A stretch of 64,000 bases of DNA from Chromobotia macracanthus (GCA_036877525.1 JAZGTH010000067.1:7464501-7528500); one strand, 5' to 3'; shown: positions 1 through 17,545, counted from the first letter of the stretch. The notes: a model not told the origin generated them from the letters alone. Numbers and translations: made by a program.

Positions 1-24
1 AAGTTTCTCTGTTTCTTTTTGTAG

Positions 25-3000
25 TCCATTTGACAAAGATGACCAGTCATCCTCCGCTAGCACAGTGAACAAAGCTCCTACTGTCAATAAGCGCTTTTCT
101 ACATACAACCAGAGTCCTCCAGACACACCTTCTCTACGAGAGCAGGCCTTCTATGTAAGTCTGGCCCCCTTTTTTCTTGCATGCACTAGTTTGCTTGACT
201 GATCCTTTTGAATCCCACTTGACCCCTCAATATATATCTGTTTGCATAACTCCACTTTGCTTTTTAGATTTGTGGACGTTTAATTTCATCTGAATTGATC
301 CAATTGAAGCGTTTCCGCTAAGTGCATACGACTATAATGCGAATTTGCCACTCGTCTCTCTCCTCTGTTCTAATAGAGAGCTCAAAGATGTCCAGTCCCA
401 CAAGATTTCATTTAGAGCAATAGACTCCACATAGATTAGACAGTAATAATTTATCAGAAGTACTGTTTTGATCTCAGGTCATGGAAACATAAAGCACCTT
501 ATGTAATGTCTCGGATCAATTTATATTATTAGACATATGGCTGACAAGTTGACTTGCTGGATCAGATCACCTTAGACCAAAAGTGGTGTAACATGAGCCT
601 GCGGGCAGTCATGGCCATTCCTTGACAGTCAGTTCTCATGCTCAAACTCCACTAACCGCATGCAGACAGCCCCACGGAACATGACCTCCAAACAGCGCTG
701 GTCCTTACTGGACGTGTTTCGAGACACGCTGACAGAGAAACTGACTCAGAGCTGCTCCTGTAGTGATGTCACCTCGGTTCGCCTGGGGTGCTCACTGCCT
801 TCCAGCCATGTAAGTGAGGTCGCCCTGTAGTGCTAGAGTCTGTCTAATCATCTAGCTTTAGTTAGTAGTCAGTAGTTGGCTATAACCCAGCTAACAGGGA
901 ACATTTTAAATGTCATATATATCAAAAAGATTATTCTTAAGTTGTTAGTGGAACATTTTAAAAATGTTACAGAATAAAAAATGTTTGAATAACGTTCTTT
1001 ACAACCAAGCAATAATGTTAATACATCTAAAAACTGGACGTTTTGAAAGGTCCATTTTTAATTTAAGTTTTTGTGACAATGGAAATGTTAGGGAAATGTT
1101 CTTACAACCTAAAATTGTTAGCTGGGAAGGGTGTGAGTCCCTGTTGGCCATTAACAATGATAAGCACGAAAAACAGGTTCTAACGGTGCTTTAATCATAA
1201 TTGTAATAATTAGCAGTGTCTGCAATTCATTCTGGTAATTATAGTTGTTGTAGTGAATTTGTAGTGTGTCCTGTAGTTATTATCTGTTGTGCAATTAAAT
1301 TGAGTAAATAGAATTTTTGTGCATGCCGTTTATAGTTTGAGCTACTGTTGCCGAGTCTCTGTCTGTTGACTATTATTGACAATAGAACATTTAAACACAA
1401 ACCCCCAATCATACACTTAGTGATTGCTGCTGTTGTTTTAACACTGGTCACATTTGCCCAGCGAGGCAGAGAGTGGCTGCAGCAGAAGTCAATTAGAGGG
1501 ATCTGGGAGTGTGTTGCTCTCTGGGCCTGATGTCAGTCTGCTCTCCACTCTAATGATTCTCTGTGTCAGAAGATACATGCTAATGCTGAGTGACAAAGAA
1601 CACACTCGTGCCATCATATTGTACTTCCCTCTCCTCTTAACTTTTTTGCTGTCTGATTGTCAGTTCTTCAACATTAACTTAGTTTAGTGTCTCACCATAT
1701 AGTGCAGTATTAAATTATAATCTTTGATGAAGGAAATGGGTTACCGTTTCATGCAAGAGGGGTGATCTATTATTTCACTATTTATCATAATAATATGAAA
1801 TTACATATTTCCTGTAACATGTTTCTGTTGATACTAGTTTTCAATAACACAATTTCAAACCATAAATTGAAACCGACAAGTGTTATCAATTTTTATCAAT
1901 TAAATAAATTGATATTGATGTTTCAGCTTAAATAATGCCAAAATGTATTTTGATTGAGTCTATATTTTCCATTGGCTTCCATTACTACAGCCTCCATACG
2001 GAGTCTGTAATATCTCTTCACAAGTTGCTTCATTAAGTTCAATGCATTGGGGAACTTTCGCATGAGTCATGGGAGGACCTTTACCACCCACATTATCATG
2101 ATGATTCTGATTTGTTTTCATTCTCATAATCTTTTTCTTAGAATATGTTGAGGAGGCAGGAGGAGATGGAGAATGGAACGGCGTGGTCAAACTCTTCAGA
2201 ATCCTCTGATGATTCCTCCAGTCCCCAGCTTTCCTTGGGAATGCGTCATGCTCATAAGAACTTAGTCCAGCCTGAGGTACAAACTGCTCCTCCTACCATC
2301 GAAATCTCCTTTGTCCCCCGCGAATCAGCAACCTCGACTCCCACCTGCCTAGCCAATCAGAAAGAAGAGGAAGAGGAGGAGGAAGAAGAGGAGGATCTAA
2401 AGAAACCAGTAGCCGCAGTAATCACCACCATTGCACCTGTGAAACAGGAAGTACCCAATGGCCATCCCCGGTTTTCTCGCTCTCTTAGTCACATCAGTGA
2501 GAACAGTGCTGATGGTGTTATGGCAGATAGATTGCATGAAGACTCCTTGGACACCACTGAGGTGACCTCAATGGTCTCCTCTGTATCAGAATGTGACGTT
2601 GCCATGGATATTCCCCATAGAGCAGAACCATGTTTTGTTGTACCAGAGACTCAGGAGATCTGCTCCATTCCTGATACCACTGTTGGTCAGCCAACCTGCA
2701 CCTCTGAACCACTGAACTGTACAGAAAGCGGTTCCTGCCAGGAGAAACAAGAACTTCCATCAGTAACCATGACTGGTAACTCAGCTACATCTCAAAATGC
2801 TAATGAAGAGCCCAGGTCTAGACCCAGCTCTGTCTCCAGCACGTGTTCAAAAGACTGTTCACTTAGCGCTAATGCTTTGTCACAGCAGATGAACAAAGAG
2901 GCTTCTTGGACTGATTCTTCAGAACAGAGCCATGAGCCGTGCCTCACAAAGACAGAAACGAACAACCTGCTAGCTGACAGATCTGGTTCTTTATCAGAGA

Positions 3001-6000
3001 CTAAAACCACAGACAGTTTGGAGGCACAGTCAGCAGACAGAGGCCTGGAGGAGGCCCTCAGTGCTGTTATGTCCTCCCTTGATGATTACAGAGGCCAATT
3101 CCCAGAGCTGCAAGTCCTAGAACAAGAGCTCAAGCTATTGGAAGAAGCACTAACAGTGAGTGACAAAGTTAATTACTGTTTGTGGGTTTGTTGTTTAGAT
3201 GAATGCATGTCATAATGAGATATCCAGATATCCCAAGTTCTAGGAACATTCAAAACATTGTTTTTTGGAGGTTTTATTGTTATTTTTTTGTTATAAGAAC
3301 TTTTAATTTTAATTCTGTAAAGTTTTAAAACATTACACTATTAACTTAAGAGTATTGTTTTTGATATATGATATATAACGTTGAAAAGTTCTACTAACAT
3401 TACTGTAAGAATGTTTTTGATAACTTTGAGAGAATGTTAGCCAACGTTCTGAGAACATTCCGTGTTAGCTGGGTGTATTGCCTTTGCAGCAGGTATATGT
3501 AGATTACCATCAACGTTTCAAACCTATTGTGGGACGCAAAAGGTCCAGTAGCTTGAAAGCAGAGAAAGCGTGACATTAGGCTCTGCATGCAGTGAGGCTT
3601 TACACAGTCAGGGTGTAGCTTTTCCTGCTTGACTAAGATGTTAAATTGTTGAAGTGATTAGGGTGAAAAGGCCTTTGGGTGTTCCTCGTTTTCATATCCA
3701 TGATAACCATCAAAGCCTCAGATCCGGGTTTGGTTCCAGAGATAGATGCTTTGTTCTTTAGCTATAAAACAATAGAATTACCTAAAGATGTGTTTCTTGC
3801 TTTAACTTCCCTGTTATAGCAGGTGTCTATAAAGGGCAGATTTTCCAGCACAAATTAGCTTAGTCATAGACAGAACAGATTGAGATGGGAATCAATGTCT
3901 TTTCCAGGACTGGCCTTCACTAGGCTGTACATTGTACCAATTTACCATAGGTTAGGGAATGGAATGCCTATATTAAGAAGAATATCTATATTCGATTTAG
4001 CGTAGCCACTAGGTGTATTGTAGCATGACTGAAATGCTGTATTGACAGCATCCAGAACTGTGTGCTATCCATTTTATGATTGGTTTAAAAGAACTTTGGA
4101 TAGATATTTACATATTGAACTTTGAATTAACCTTGCCATTTGTATTCATTTGTAAATGTAAATACAGATTTGTAGTTGCTATAGCTTGTGCAAATGTATA
4201 GCTCTTTTGTGTGCATGTGGTTATGTTTATGTGTTTACGCATTCATGTATATCTAAAGGTACGAAGTTGCAGCCGATCATCCAGTATTAGTTTGACGGTG
4301 GAGACCGCACTTGAAAGCTTCGACTTCCTTAATACATCGGACCTGGAGGAAGAAGAGGAAGATGGTGAGAGACAGAGTGTGACAGACAGGTTAGAACTTG
4401 ATCAATTTCTGTTGTCATGTGATATGTTACAGAGGAAAAACAAAATGCATTTCTTTATAATGTTATGTTACACTGCTGCCACCTAGTGCTTAGAAGGACA
4501 ACTGTTTAAAAAAAGTAAATGATTTTTCATTCCCATCCTCTGTTCAGTATCATCACTTTTCTTTTTCAAGGATGTTGTTATATGGCTTATTGGCATTTCT
4601 CTTTGTGTATCTGACGTGTGTGTACTTGCGTGTGTTGTGATGGCTACAGCGCTGAGAAGCGGCCGGCGGAGGTGGAGAGCGCAGGGGAGGATGAGGGCTG
4701 TGAGGTGCCGTGCTGGGACACACCCTCTACTCCTCTCAGCACGGGCTGTCTGGCTCTAGATCACACCCTGCTGGTTCATCTAAAGATCTGCAGCTCACAG
4801 CTGCTGGTCAGTTACTATAGTCTTACAGTGAATATGGTCCCTTAACTACCTGGAACAACAGCAGAATCCTATTTTTGATGTGTTGTAGTAAACATAAGTG
4901 TTAATACTTTTACAAACACAAAAAGTAATATTTTACATGGTATTCCAAGGTATTCTACACATGGTTGAAAGACATGGTGTTACCATGATGCATAGTATTA
5001 TGTTATCCAGAATGATTTTACCATGGTACTTTGTCAGTGAAAGTTTTTATATTAAGTATTGATAATTTTATGTTAAGTATTTGTGTTGTTACCAGTAGGT
5101 GGGATACTTCCTAGTTTGTGACCTACCTTATGACTCAACTCTTACATATGACTCGTCTGGGTTTAATGCATTTGTGTTCATGTTTTGTTTTTTGTTATTG
5201 TAAACAGAGGTTAGGCACATTCGGGCCTCTGCGCTGTGGGGAGATGTATGCTCTCGACCGTCTTCTCAGGGAGGCACGAGTCCTCGAGCTCATACGATGG
5301 GTTGTGAAGGACTCAAGGGGTGGAGTCAGCCAACCAGAAGAGGGTAAGACTCCCAGTATATAGTATAGTATATAAAATAGTATATATTTATTTACTTCTC
5401 TTTATATTTTCAAATAAATGTTTATTTTCTACAATCTCTTTTCTCTTTGTGTGCTAAGCAGTTGTTCCTCAGTTAGATCAGTGTCAAGGGGCCGTGTTGC
5501 TATGGCGGCAATGCACAGATGGCTGCACTGTATACAGCACCTCCACAGAGACCTTCTTACAGGCGCTCAGCAATGCTTATGCCAGCAGAATCCCAGAGAG
5601 AGGAGCTGGCTTTTCAGATACAGGTATATACCTGCATATCTGCTGTACAAATGTGTTCCTGTAGCTCATTTGCTAGTACAGTGCTCTGCAGAGCATTAAG
5701 TTAACACCACAAAAGTTGTGGGTTGGATTCACAGGGAACCTTGATTGCACTGTAATTCACTGTGGTTAAGAGTCTGCTAAATGCATAACTGTAATGTAAA
5801 GATGTGTGTGTTTGTAACTGTAACTGTGTTTGTGCACTTGTGTTAAGGCTTGAGTAAATTAGTTATTGGAAAGTTAGTTTCCCATTGTATAATCAATTAA
5901 TCAACATAGGTTACATGATTAACCATAACTCCCTCCATTTCAAAAACTAATCATGAATCATGGGTAATAATATTTCAGCGTGTAATTAAAAGCGTCTGTT

Positions 6001-8589
6001 CCAGTAGGCTAGTCTCAATCTTACCTTGCCCGTGAACCAACCACAATTTGTTTGCTGACCATCTGATCACACAAAAATGGCACCTGCTGGCTGAAACAGG
6101 CAGAATCAATCTGATTGGCTGAGGTTTTGTGCAGTGTCTAAGAGTAAGAACACAAAGACTTTACGGGGTTGGTTTTGACTTTTGTGTATGTGTAATAGTG
6201 TTTCTTCGTCTGGTGGAGCGGATCCTTGAGAGAAAGCTGACCAGGCGTGGAGGAAGTGCAGCCAGAGAAACTCTCACGCTCTTCCAGTTCTGGAGCTACC
6301 TGGAAGTCGAGGGAGTGACTGAACTGGATACACACATTTCTGAGCTTGCTGAAGAAGGTATGCGTTGAGTGTTGAGTTATTAGTGTTGCATAAAGGGACA
6401 TTCACACTGACAGCAATATTTTGAGGCATTGTATAGTGTGTGTTTTGGATTTAGTATGTACTGGAGCATAAGAGGGAGTACTGTGGATTTTCTTTGTAAG
6501 ATTTAATGTAAATGCACAATTCTTCTATGAAACACAAGTACTCATTAGCTGGAGTGATTGCGCAACACATCTGGAATAGTATCAACCCCTCCCATCCCAA
6601 CCCATTATCACCTCATCCCACCCCTCTCGTTGTGGTTTCTTGCTGTATTTTTCCATTCCTCCTCCCCTCAGTGTTCTTCCTTAAATGTTTCATCCCATTA
6701 ACCCCACTTTCCTGTCTTCCAGTGTGGCTTGTTCAGTGCCTGCAGTCTGGAGATCAGGATGTTCTGGTGAAGTCTTTGAAGAAGCCTCCAGAATGCAGTC
6801 TGAAGAGAGAGGGCCTGAGGGCCATTAGCCTGCTGCTGAGGGACCCTAGGGGAAAAGTGAGCAGTGCAGCCAGCTCCTTGCTGCGAAGTCTAGCTGACCA
6901 AACCCGCCACAAGGAGAGAGTAAGATCTTGCACTTATCCTTCTGCAAGCTGTGTTCTGTAATTTTGAAGATGAATAGTTCTACAGATTTGCAGTGAAGGT
7001 CATCTAACAGAGAACATTCTTAGAATGTTGGTTAATGTCTTTTAAAGTTATTAAAAAAGTTCTTGCAGTAATATTAGTAGAACATTTTTAATGTTACATA
7101 TATCAGTAATGTTGTTTTTAAGTTGTTTAAAAACATTACAGAATTATAAGTTTGAGTAACGTTCTTATAACCAAGCAATAATGTTTATGCATCTAAAAAA
7201 CTGGACATTTTGAACATTCCTGGGACATTCAAAGTAACATTTTTAACGTTTTTGTTTCTTAATAGAAATGTTAGAGGAACCTTTGTGCAACCTAAAATTG
7301 TTAGCTGGCAAGAAACCTTTAGGAAGACCATTCAAACATAAACCTTTACATTAACACATTTCTTTAAAAAAAAAACATTCATCCGGGAAATACGTTCAAA
7401 CTTTTAACTGGAAGTGTAGAAGACCATTTTACATATCTGTTAGCTCACATGACTATGTCCATTAAATACAGTCATTCATCAAATACACTTTATTTAATCC
7501 ACTCAGCAATCTCTTATTCTTCTGTCCCAGGCGCTGGTGAGCTGTCTAGAGCTTCTAGAGGACGAGAGCATTGAGACGCGGGTGTGTGGATGTAAAGCAC
7601 TTGCGTGTTTGAAGGTCAGTCCCTGCATTATTCCTGAATATCTCTTTCCATCATCCCAGATCCATTCTCGTCTCATCTTCAGCTCCACAATTTATTGCCC
7701 ACATCAGATGTTTCTTCTCAGACTGTTTATGTCTCTGCCTAAATGACATCAAGAGCCTGCTGGTTCTGTTTAGTTGTACTGGAGTAATCTGAGCGGGAAT
7801 CAGATTATATGCGGCATGACACCTCAGTGCTACTGAAGGACTGTACTTACACTGCTCTGTTGTCTGTTTGTACATCATAGGCCAAAGAGAGCATCGAGCA
7901 GCTGGTGTATCTGTGCAGGACAGATAAGGAGGATGTGAGGGATGCTGCTAAACAAGCTCTGCTTATGCTAGGTAAGCAGTTGAATAAACAACAGGAAAAG
8001 AGGAAAGATAGGGAATATAAGTGAGAATAAATGTATTGTGAGTGTATTTTACAGTTCCCACAGTGGTAGGAAATTGTGTTTACATTTTAATGTTTTTCAG
8101 GCCCGGAGAAGTCATTGAAATTAAAATGTCCTGGGAAAGTTTGCTATAAAATTGCTATAAGGCAATTTTTATACTACTTATGATGTGCAGTAAAATATTT
8201 AATAGATGTTAGTTTTGTGATGAGAGTAACATACAAGCCACAGTTATGTCTGCTTTATAAGTTAAACATTCTAAGATCTTTTCAATGAATTAGTCAGACT
8301 GGTTTATGTATTTCTTAGTAAATTGTTGTGAATCAATATGACTTATGAATATTTATCTAGTTATCGCAAACAACTGGAATAGGCATAGAATAATAACTGA
8401 AATTCGTTGCTTAAAAATGCGTGGAAATTCTAATTTCAGAGAAAATAGAGGACATTGTCTCTTATTTCTGTATATTTTATTTTATTAACAGGTGAGGAGG
8501 GGAAGATGGCCCATCGACACATCGAGTCGTCACAAGATGGAATGTCCCGCCTTTTTTCACCTGGCAGTATGGCCAGTACAGCATTCTAA
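25..8589 (+). CDS. ripor1: RIPOR1 (FAM65A), 3' part: Rho family-interacting cell polarization regulator 1
   Basis: Twelve exons: 25-154, 666-809, 2142-3155, 4259-4389, 4650-4806, 5208-5343, 5462-5623, 6199-6357, 6723-6919, 7531-7614, 7881-7971, 8492-8589. All have AG/GT borders, and phases close exactly to the TAA, giving about 833 residues in the window; the N-terminal exons lie upstream. Family hallmarks seen: NMLRRQEEMENGTAWS at the start of the 1-kb exon, then SLDDYRGQFPEL, ALESFDFLNTSDLEEE, LGTFGPLRCGEMYALDRLL, and the C-terminal GSMASTAF. The 1-kb exon is Ser/Thr-rich, low complexity, and has an acidic Glu run (about 2365-2397). The last exons encode helical HEAT-like repeats. From family knowledge, RIPOR proteins bind active RhoA/RhoC and steer Golgi orientation, polarity and migration. 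It lies upstream of CTCF as in human 16q22, which supports RIPOR1 over RIPOR2/3. No lesions seen. Confidence 0.95.
886..1126 (+). mobile_element. MITE, AGCTAACA family, complete copy
   Basis: Left end CCCAGCTAACAGGGAACATT and right end AAAATTGTTAGCTGGG are inverted repeats around a 241-base AT-rich element rich in AACATT/AATGTT. It lies in a RIPOR1 intron. A target-site duplication is not obvious. A 76-residue ORF inside is chance. Confidence 0.8.
3232..3473 (-). mobile_element. MITE, AGCTAACA family, reverse orientation
   Basis: It ends in CATTCCGTGTTAGCTGGG and shares internal blocks (ATTCTGTAA, CTTAAGAGTATTG, TTTTTGATATATGATATATA) with the reverse complement of the copy at 886. RIPOR1 intron. 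Confidence 0.75.
5654..5805 (+). mobile_element. tRNA-derived SINE
   Basis: Opens GTTCCTGTAGCTCATTTGCT and has a diverged B box GGGTTGGATTCAC and the tail AAGAGTCTGCTAAATGCATA. It lies 30 bases after the RIPOR1 donor at 5624. Confidence 0.8.
7000..7309 (+). mobile_element. MITE, AGCTAACA family
   Basis: ATCTAACAGAGAACATTCTT at the left and CAACCTAAAATTGTTAGCTGG at the right. Same orientation and internal order as the copy at 886, but longer. RIPOR1 intron. Confidence 0.75.
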
Positions 8590-9950
8590 CATAAAGAGAC
8601 ACTCATCAGAAACAATGTACTCATGTCTCTGTATACTCACTGTCATGATCATGCCAATTACAAGCTATTAAATGCACACTATTAATAAAAACTATCAAAT
8701 GTACACTGTAAACTGCACAAGTACAGTTTCAAATGACAAATCAGTGCGATCACACTCTTACTCAGAGTGTCCCTACTGTCCTCAAAGACATGGACAGATA
8801 TTATACAATCAGTGGATGAGAGGATGTGTATGCCAGTTGATTTGTTATTAATATTTTCAGGATGACCTAAGGTGAACTACTGTAAAGTGATTAAAAGAAA
8901 GCTACGGAAAGATGGTGGTTTGAGAATTAGTTTATAAAGAATGTTTTGCTGCCTTATTATTTGGCCCATTGGTATTGCCTTTCCGAGCTGGCTCCTCTAG
9001 CAATACAAGAGTGAGTGTATTGATAATGATGGGAGATTAAAGAATAATGTTATATTCACTTTATTAATGCAAGTAGGCAGAGTACTACCTGCAGAGTATA
9101 TACTAAGAACCCAATTGTCCACTTTGTGAAGAGTGCTTATGTGTGTGTACATATTAATTAGAGAATGTATGTTGGTAGTTGGGGGTCACACCTCAGAAAG
9201 TAGGATGGGGGTTTTGGAAAGCATTTCCTTAATGCTAAAATATCATTGGGACCTTGTTGCCATTAAAGTGTAACAGTGCCATCATTCCATAATGTCCTTT
9301 GCTTTATTGATACAGATTATATATCTATATCCCATTGGAAGTGTAAATGATTTGTTTAAGTTTAAATGTTAAAGCGCAATAGCAAATGCAGATCTGTTTT
9401 AATTTACCATGCACTTCCTTAAATTGAAGCCACTGGCAATGTAATATCTGCTGTAAAAGTGGTGGTGTTTTTTTCTGAAGATTTCACTATTATTTGAGTG
9501 AATACGTAAAATGTGTTGAATTCTGCCTTTTGTAATAGGTTGAGACAAACTATCCATGCTTGTGATCTTTAGTCATGCTTAACTCACAGCGTTTCTCCAG
9601 TGCTGCTAGACAGAAAGGATCTGAGCTGAAACCAGAGGGTTTTTTTTTTTTACATCATTTTCTAGCTTATTTTGTTCCAGACTTACATGACAAAGAGCCC
9701 ACATCAGTGTACAAGTGCCTCAAATTAGTAGGGGGAGCAAGAGAATGAGATAGACTTTATTTAAAACTCAAGACTGTGGTTTAGAATGATAAACTACAGA
9801 ACAGATTTAAATATATTTTTCATTATCTACAGACTGTGCAGCATAAAAGTGATTTACTTTTGATTTTTATTTCCTCTAAATATGTATATTGTCTGACAAG
9901 GATATTGCTGACGTCAACTGTAAAGGAAACGATTAAAATGATAAACATTA
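8590..9950 (+). other. ripor1: RIPOR1 3' UTR and polyadenylation region
   Basis: This AT-rich stretch after the RIPOR1 stop has no coding exon. AATAAA lies at 8684-8689, about 95 bases after the stop, and an ATTAAA lies near 9933. Either could end the transcript, so the UTR may be about 0.1 or 1.3 kb. From about 9950 to 10290 I see only AT-rich intergenic sequence. Confidence 0.6.
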
Positions 9951-10289
9951 AACCTGGGTTGTGTATTAATTAACATATGATACCTGTCGTTTGCATATTA
10001 AATTTAAAGGAGAAAAAATTTTGAAAATGAAAGTAATTTTATACAGACACGTGCTTGTTCGCCCATATGCCTAAACCAACCTGATCACCCATTATCAGTA
10101 CTGACGGTACTACACAACAGTAAAGTCAGCAGTTCGTTAACTCTTATTAAATGATTAATGTAACGAAAATGATCAAATGAAATACGATCAAATACATATT
10201 TGACTTCACGTAATAAAAGACTGCCCACATCCGTAATTCAAAAGCAGCGCCCCACACGGCCAATCCGCACAGTGCTTGTTTACAGCCCT

Positions 10290-10494
10290 CCCCCCGCCAC
10301 CGCCCCCCTGCTCGATGCGCATGCGCAACAGCCGCTCAAGGCCGCCATTTTGTGCGGAGCCTACTCTGCAAAAGCGGGAGAGGATTAAAACCGTCGGAGG
10401 CGAAGGACGCAGTTTTAGTCTGTCTCGTACTGAAGGAAGAACAAACCCTGGGCTTTCTGTCGAATTCAACGCGAGAATAAATCACCAAACGCAG
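10290..10494 (+). promoter_or_regulatory. ctcf: CTCF promoter and non-coding first exon
   Basis: A CpG-dense island in an otherwise CpG-poor region. It holds a perfect NRF1 palindrome TGCGCATGCGCA at 10316-10327 and a YY1-type GCCGCCATTTTG at 10341-10352. These are typical of TATA-less housekeeping promoters, and the YY1 site often sits at the start site. A donor GCAG|GTAAAA at 10494/10495 would close a 5' UTR exon. CpGs remain common to about 11.4 kb. The first coding exon follows after a 1.8-kb intron. The exact start site is inferred. Confidence 0.75.
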
Positions 10495-12340
10495 GTAAAA
10501 CAGCACTACTTTTCCGAAAGGGGGAGTTTTGCAGGAGCTTTAATCGGCCTCTAGGTGTCACGATGGGGCTCCCAGTCCAGGCGGTTGGCGTGGGGTGTTT
10601 GTCTCCCTCTATCGTTATCGAAAATTTAGCAAAAAGCATTTATAACCCAGAGGTTCGGGCTTCTGCTCGAGTATTAAGCACTATTTAAACTATATCAGAC
10701 AGCATTGCACCGAAATGTCCTATTTTAACACTGGGATGTTTGTTTCAATCTTTAGGCCAGGCGTCCATTTTCTGTTTCTTCTCTTTGTTTCCTGTCTTTA
10801 GAAACCCGCCGTTTCTGCACGCGCACTTAGCCAACAAGCTAACGCGCCCCTCAAACCTAAACAATTTTCACACACATCAAATCCAAAACAGTCTAAAAAC
10901 ACACACGTATAATTCAAGAAACGACATTTCGTGCGCTTTGGGGATGTAAAGTATGTTTAGTTCACACCTATTGTCGTGTTCGCGCCCTTCCTCGCGCAGT
11001 TAAATTCAAACCCAAGCCGATGAAACATTCACTCGCGTCGGCGATAATAAAGTCCCATTATTGCGGCCTCACGTCGCCGTTTGCTCTTTGCCATTCCTGG
11101 AAATGCGTTTAAAGCCTAAATCATAAAAAACGCAAACAAAAGTCTGGCGTTGTACAATCAGTCCCGTTGCTGCTAGCTTATTGCGCAGATTAAAATCAAA
11201 CGAGGAAGATACCGCTACTAAATGACACCGATGGCCATTTTCGATAAGTAACACCGAGCCGTGCAGCCCTAGACTCCCGGAGCCGCACATTTGTGGGGCT
11301 TTACCGTCTAAAACACACCGGATCGCCGCAGTTGTCGTTCCGCCTGCGACCGCTCGCTCTTATTGAAAGACTAACCTCAACCAACAAACGACTGAAGGGA
11401 TAAAAACTGAGAGAGCTCCCTCTACAACCCGACTGGTAGTGGTACAAAAACACGATTAACCATCTCAGAATGCCCTCTTGCTGTGGGAAATTATAACCGT
11501 GTTTTAAACGTGTGGATGTACGGGCAGGGGATACATTTGCACCGTTTTGTTGGTTTAATGGGTTGGCGGTGGCTGGTCTTGGCAGAGGCGAGCGACCATG
11601 CAGTCTAGTGAGGAAGCAGAAGTGGATCGGCTGAGACGGATGATTTCTGGCGCCCGATCAAGAAAGAGTTCGTGAACGTGGTTTGGTGTAAACGAAAGTC
11701 ACGCTTAACTTTTGCAGAGGACTCTTGTCTTTTTCTACTGCAAAGACAAGAACTCGCTTCTCGTATATTATTAGTGCCTTGCAAATTATTGCCTTTGGCT
11801 ATTAGCATTTGATGCGTTTTATTTATTTTCTTATGTGTGTGTATATATATGTGTTTTAGTCGAGTTTTAATGTTTTACTAACACACAACGTCCACCATGT
11901 CGGCAAAGGGAATAAAAAAAATGAGTGTTAATCGATGATTTGTATACACTTAAATTGAATGTTTTTGTTTTCGCAGAGCAAGACTGATTGCTTGATTTGC
12001 ATCCCAGCAGGTTGAGCTAGGTAGTAAGAATTGAGACAGGTAGTTCATTCATCGGAGGCAGAAAGTGGTGGAGGCACAGGGGTAGAGATATGAAGTATTC
12101 CTTTTTGGTGCAGGTAACCCTAACCCTATGTTATGCAAACACCAAATTCATATAATTGCCATGGATGGCAATGGAGGTGTCAACTCGGCTCAGTTGTTCT
12201 TTATTAACAGTTGATAGCAGACTGTCTCAGTATGTGCATGTGGGTATGCAGTTCAGCTTGCAGTCAGGAAGGATAGTTTTAAAATGCTACATCTGGTGCT
12301 AAATTCCTTTTTTTTATCTTGTTCCCCATAGGTAATACCC

Positions 12341-15813
<3,473 letters not shown>

Positions 15814-17545
15814 TCTGGGGATACATATACACACATTGGCTGATCACACACGCTTGCATAAATACACATCCCTGTATGTGTCCCTTAATTATACACACAC
15901 AAGCTCACATTCTTCTCATTTCTCTACTTCCTGAATTCTATGCTTTTTTTCTTTTGCATCCTTGTGTTTATACCTGTCAAATCAAGTTTTCTAAGACTTA
16001 TTGTGCTACTCTCATTCATATAACACCTGCCTGTTCTTACATTTTGTCTTTCGTAACATTTATACTCATGAGGCTCACAAAACTACGCATGGAATCGCAT
16101 TTTCCTGTCATAGTTCTTTTTGCTGTGTACTGTGCAGTTGGAGAGGGGAGCTGATAGCATCTTGAGATGTAACATGGTGCACTGCACACATCTAGACATT
16201 TCTTTTCCCAGTTAACCTGATGTGTTTTTTTTTTTTTTTTCCCAGTTTATTCTCCAAGTCTGATATTGCCATGGCAATGCTGAGTAACCATATCATTTTG
16301 TGCCTGGTCAAGCCTTTATGTAGAATCGCTGTCACTGCTGTAGAAATGGGTGATTTTACCCCATCTATCCAAGGAAATCATCAATGTTTGACATTTATGA
16401 TGACATTTATTTGCTGTTTGTTCCTCGTGCTCCTTCACTGGTCACTGTTGATAATGTTAGAGAGAGTAGAAATGTAGCCATCTGATTATCAAGCCTGGGA
16501 CATCCATCCATTCACATGTTTAAAAAATACTGCGGTTGATAAAGATGTACAAAAAAGTAATCTTGCCTAGTCTTGCTTGTAAATAATTTTTAATTTCTGT
16601 TTTATGAACATTTTAATCTTTTCTAGTGATTTGTTGACCTGAATGCTAGGGCAGTGGCTTTTAACGGTAGTTTGGAAACATGCCACGACACTTATGGCTT
16701 TCAAACTACTTGCGGTGAAAAATAAAAGCCTAAAAGAATCATGTAGGCAGCATAACTCATTTTCTTTCTGTCCTTTTGTAGCTTGAATCGTTGCATTTCA
16801 ATCTGCTCAACTCGCTTGTCAGGGAAGGGTTACTTAATGTTGAAGCTAAACTTTTTGCCACCACTTTAAAGGAAACGAGAATGCTTTTATTTATCAAATG
16901 TCATTCCATCTGATGAATAAGCTTCTGTGGTGGAGTTTGTTCTCACTTTGTAAAAGGAGGAAAAGGGACAGAAGCAGGGAAATACAATGTGCATGTCTCA
17001 AATCATTCAGATCTGTTTCTCTGGTCACTGTTTCCCTACAACCAGCCTGTAATATAAAACTGTCCTGAAATTGGATCATTTGATAGTTTAATAGGATACT
17101 GAAAGAAAACAAAAGACGTCTTGCAGTTTACAATAGGTATATCAGACCACATCTTATATTAAGTAGTTTAATATAAGTGCTTGAAGAAGATAATTTGATA
17201 TGATCTGTTTCTAGAAGGGGAAGCTTGGATAGTGTGTTTGTAAAAAGTTTCACTTGTTCAAAAAAAAGCAAAAAGTCCTTAAATTTTCTGATCTTTTTGT
17301 TTTTCTGGTTCAGAATGAAGTTTTCCTCCATCGTTTAAATGGCTTTTTTTAAGCTCTTATAGGTTAACATGCATTTTGTTTGTTTTTTACCTAGCTGTAC
17401 TGTGTGAATTTTACAATGCTCAGAAAAAAACAAGCTTATAAAGACATTTATTATGGCTGGGTGGGGCATAGAGGGCATACGAGGTAAGATGGTGTGGAGA
17501 ATGTATTGCTGTACAGCTAATAAAAAATATTGTCCTATTTCGGTG
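15814..17545 (+). other. ctcf: CTCF 3' UTR with two polyadenylation signals
   Basis: No coding exon is seen here. AATAAA occurs at 16721-16726 and again at 17519-17524. The second is followed by a GT-rich stretch (GGTGTTTGTCTTGTTTTC), the usual downstream element. This fits a long UTR of about 1.7 kb with an alternative shorter form. There is a poly-T run near 16229-16241. Confidence 0.6.

Noticed and set aside
12116..12129. Telomere-like AACCCTAACCCTA
   Set aside because: Only two repeat units; chance in an intron.
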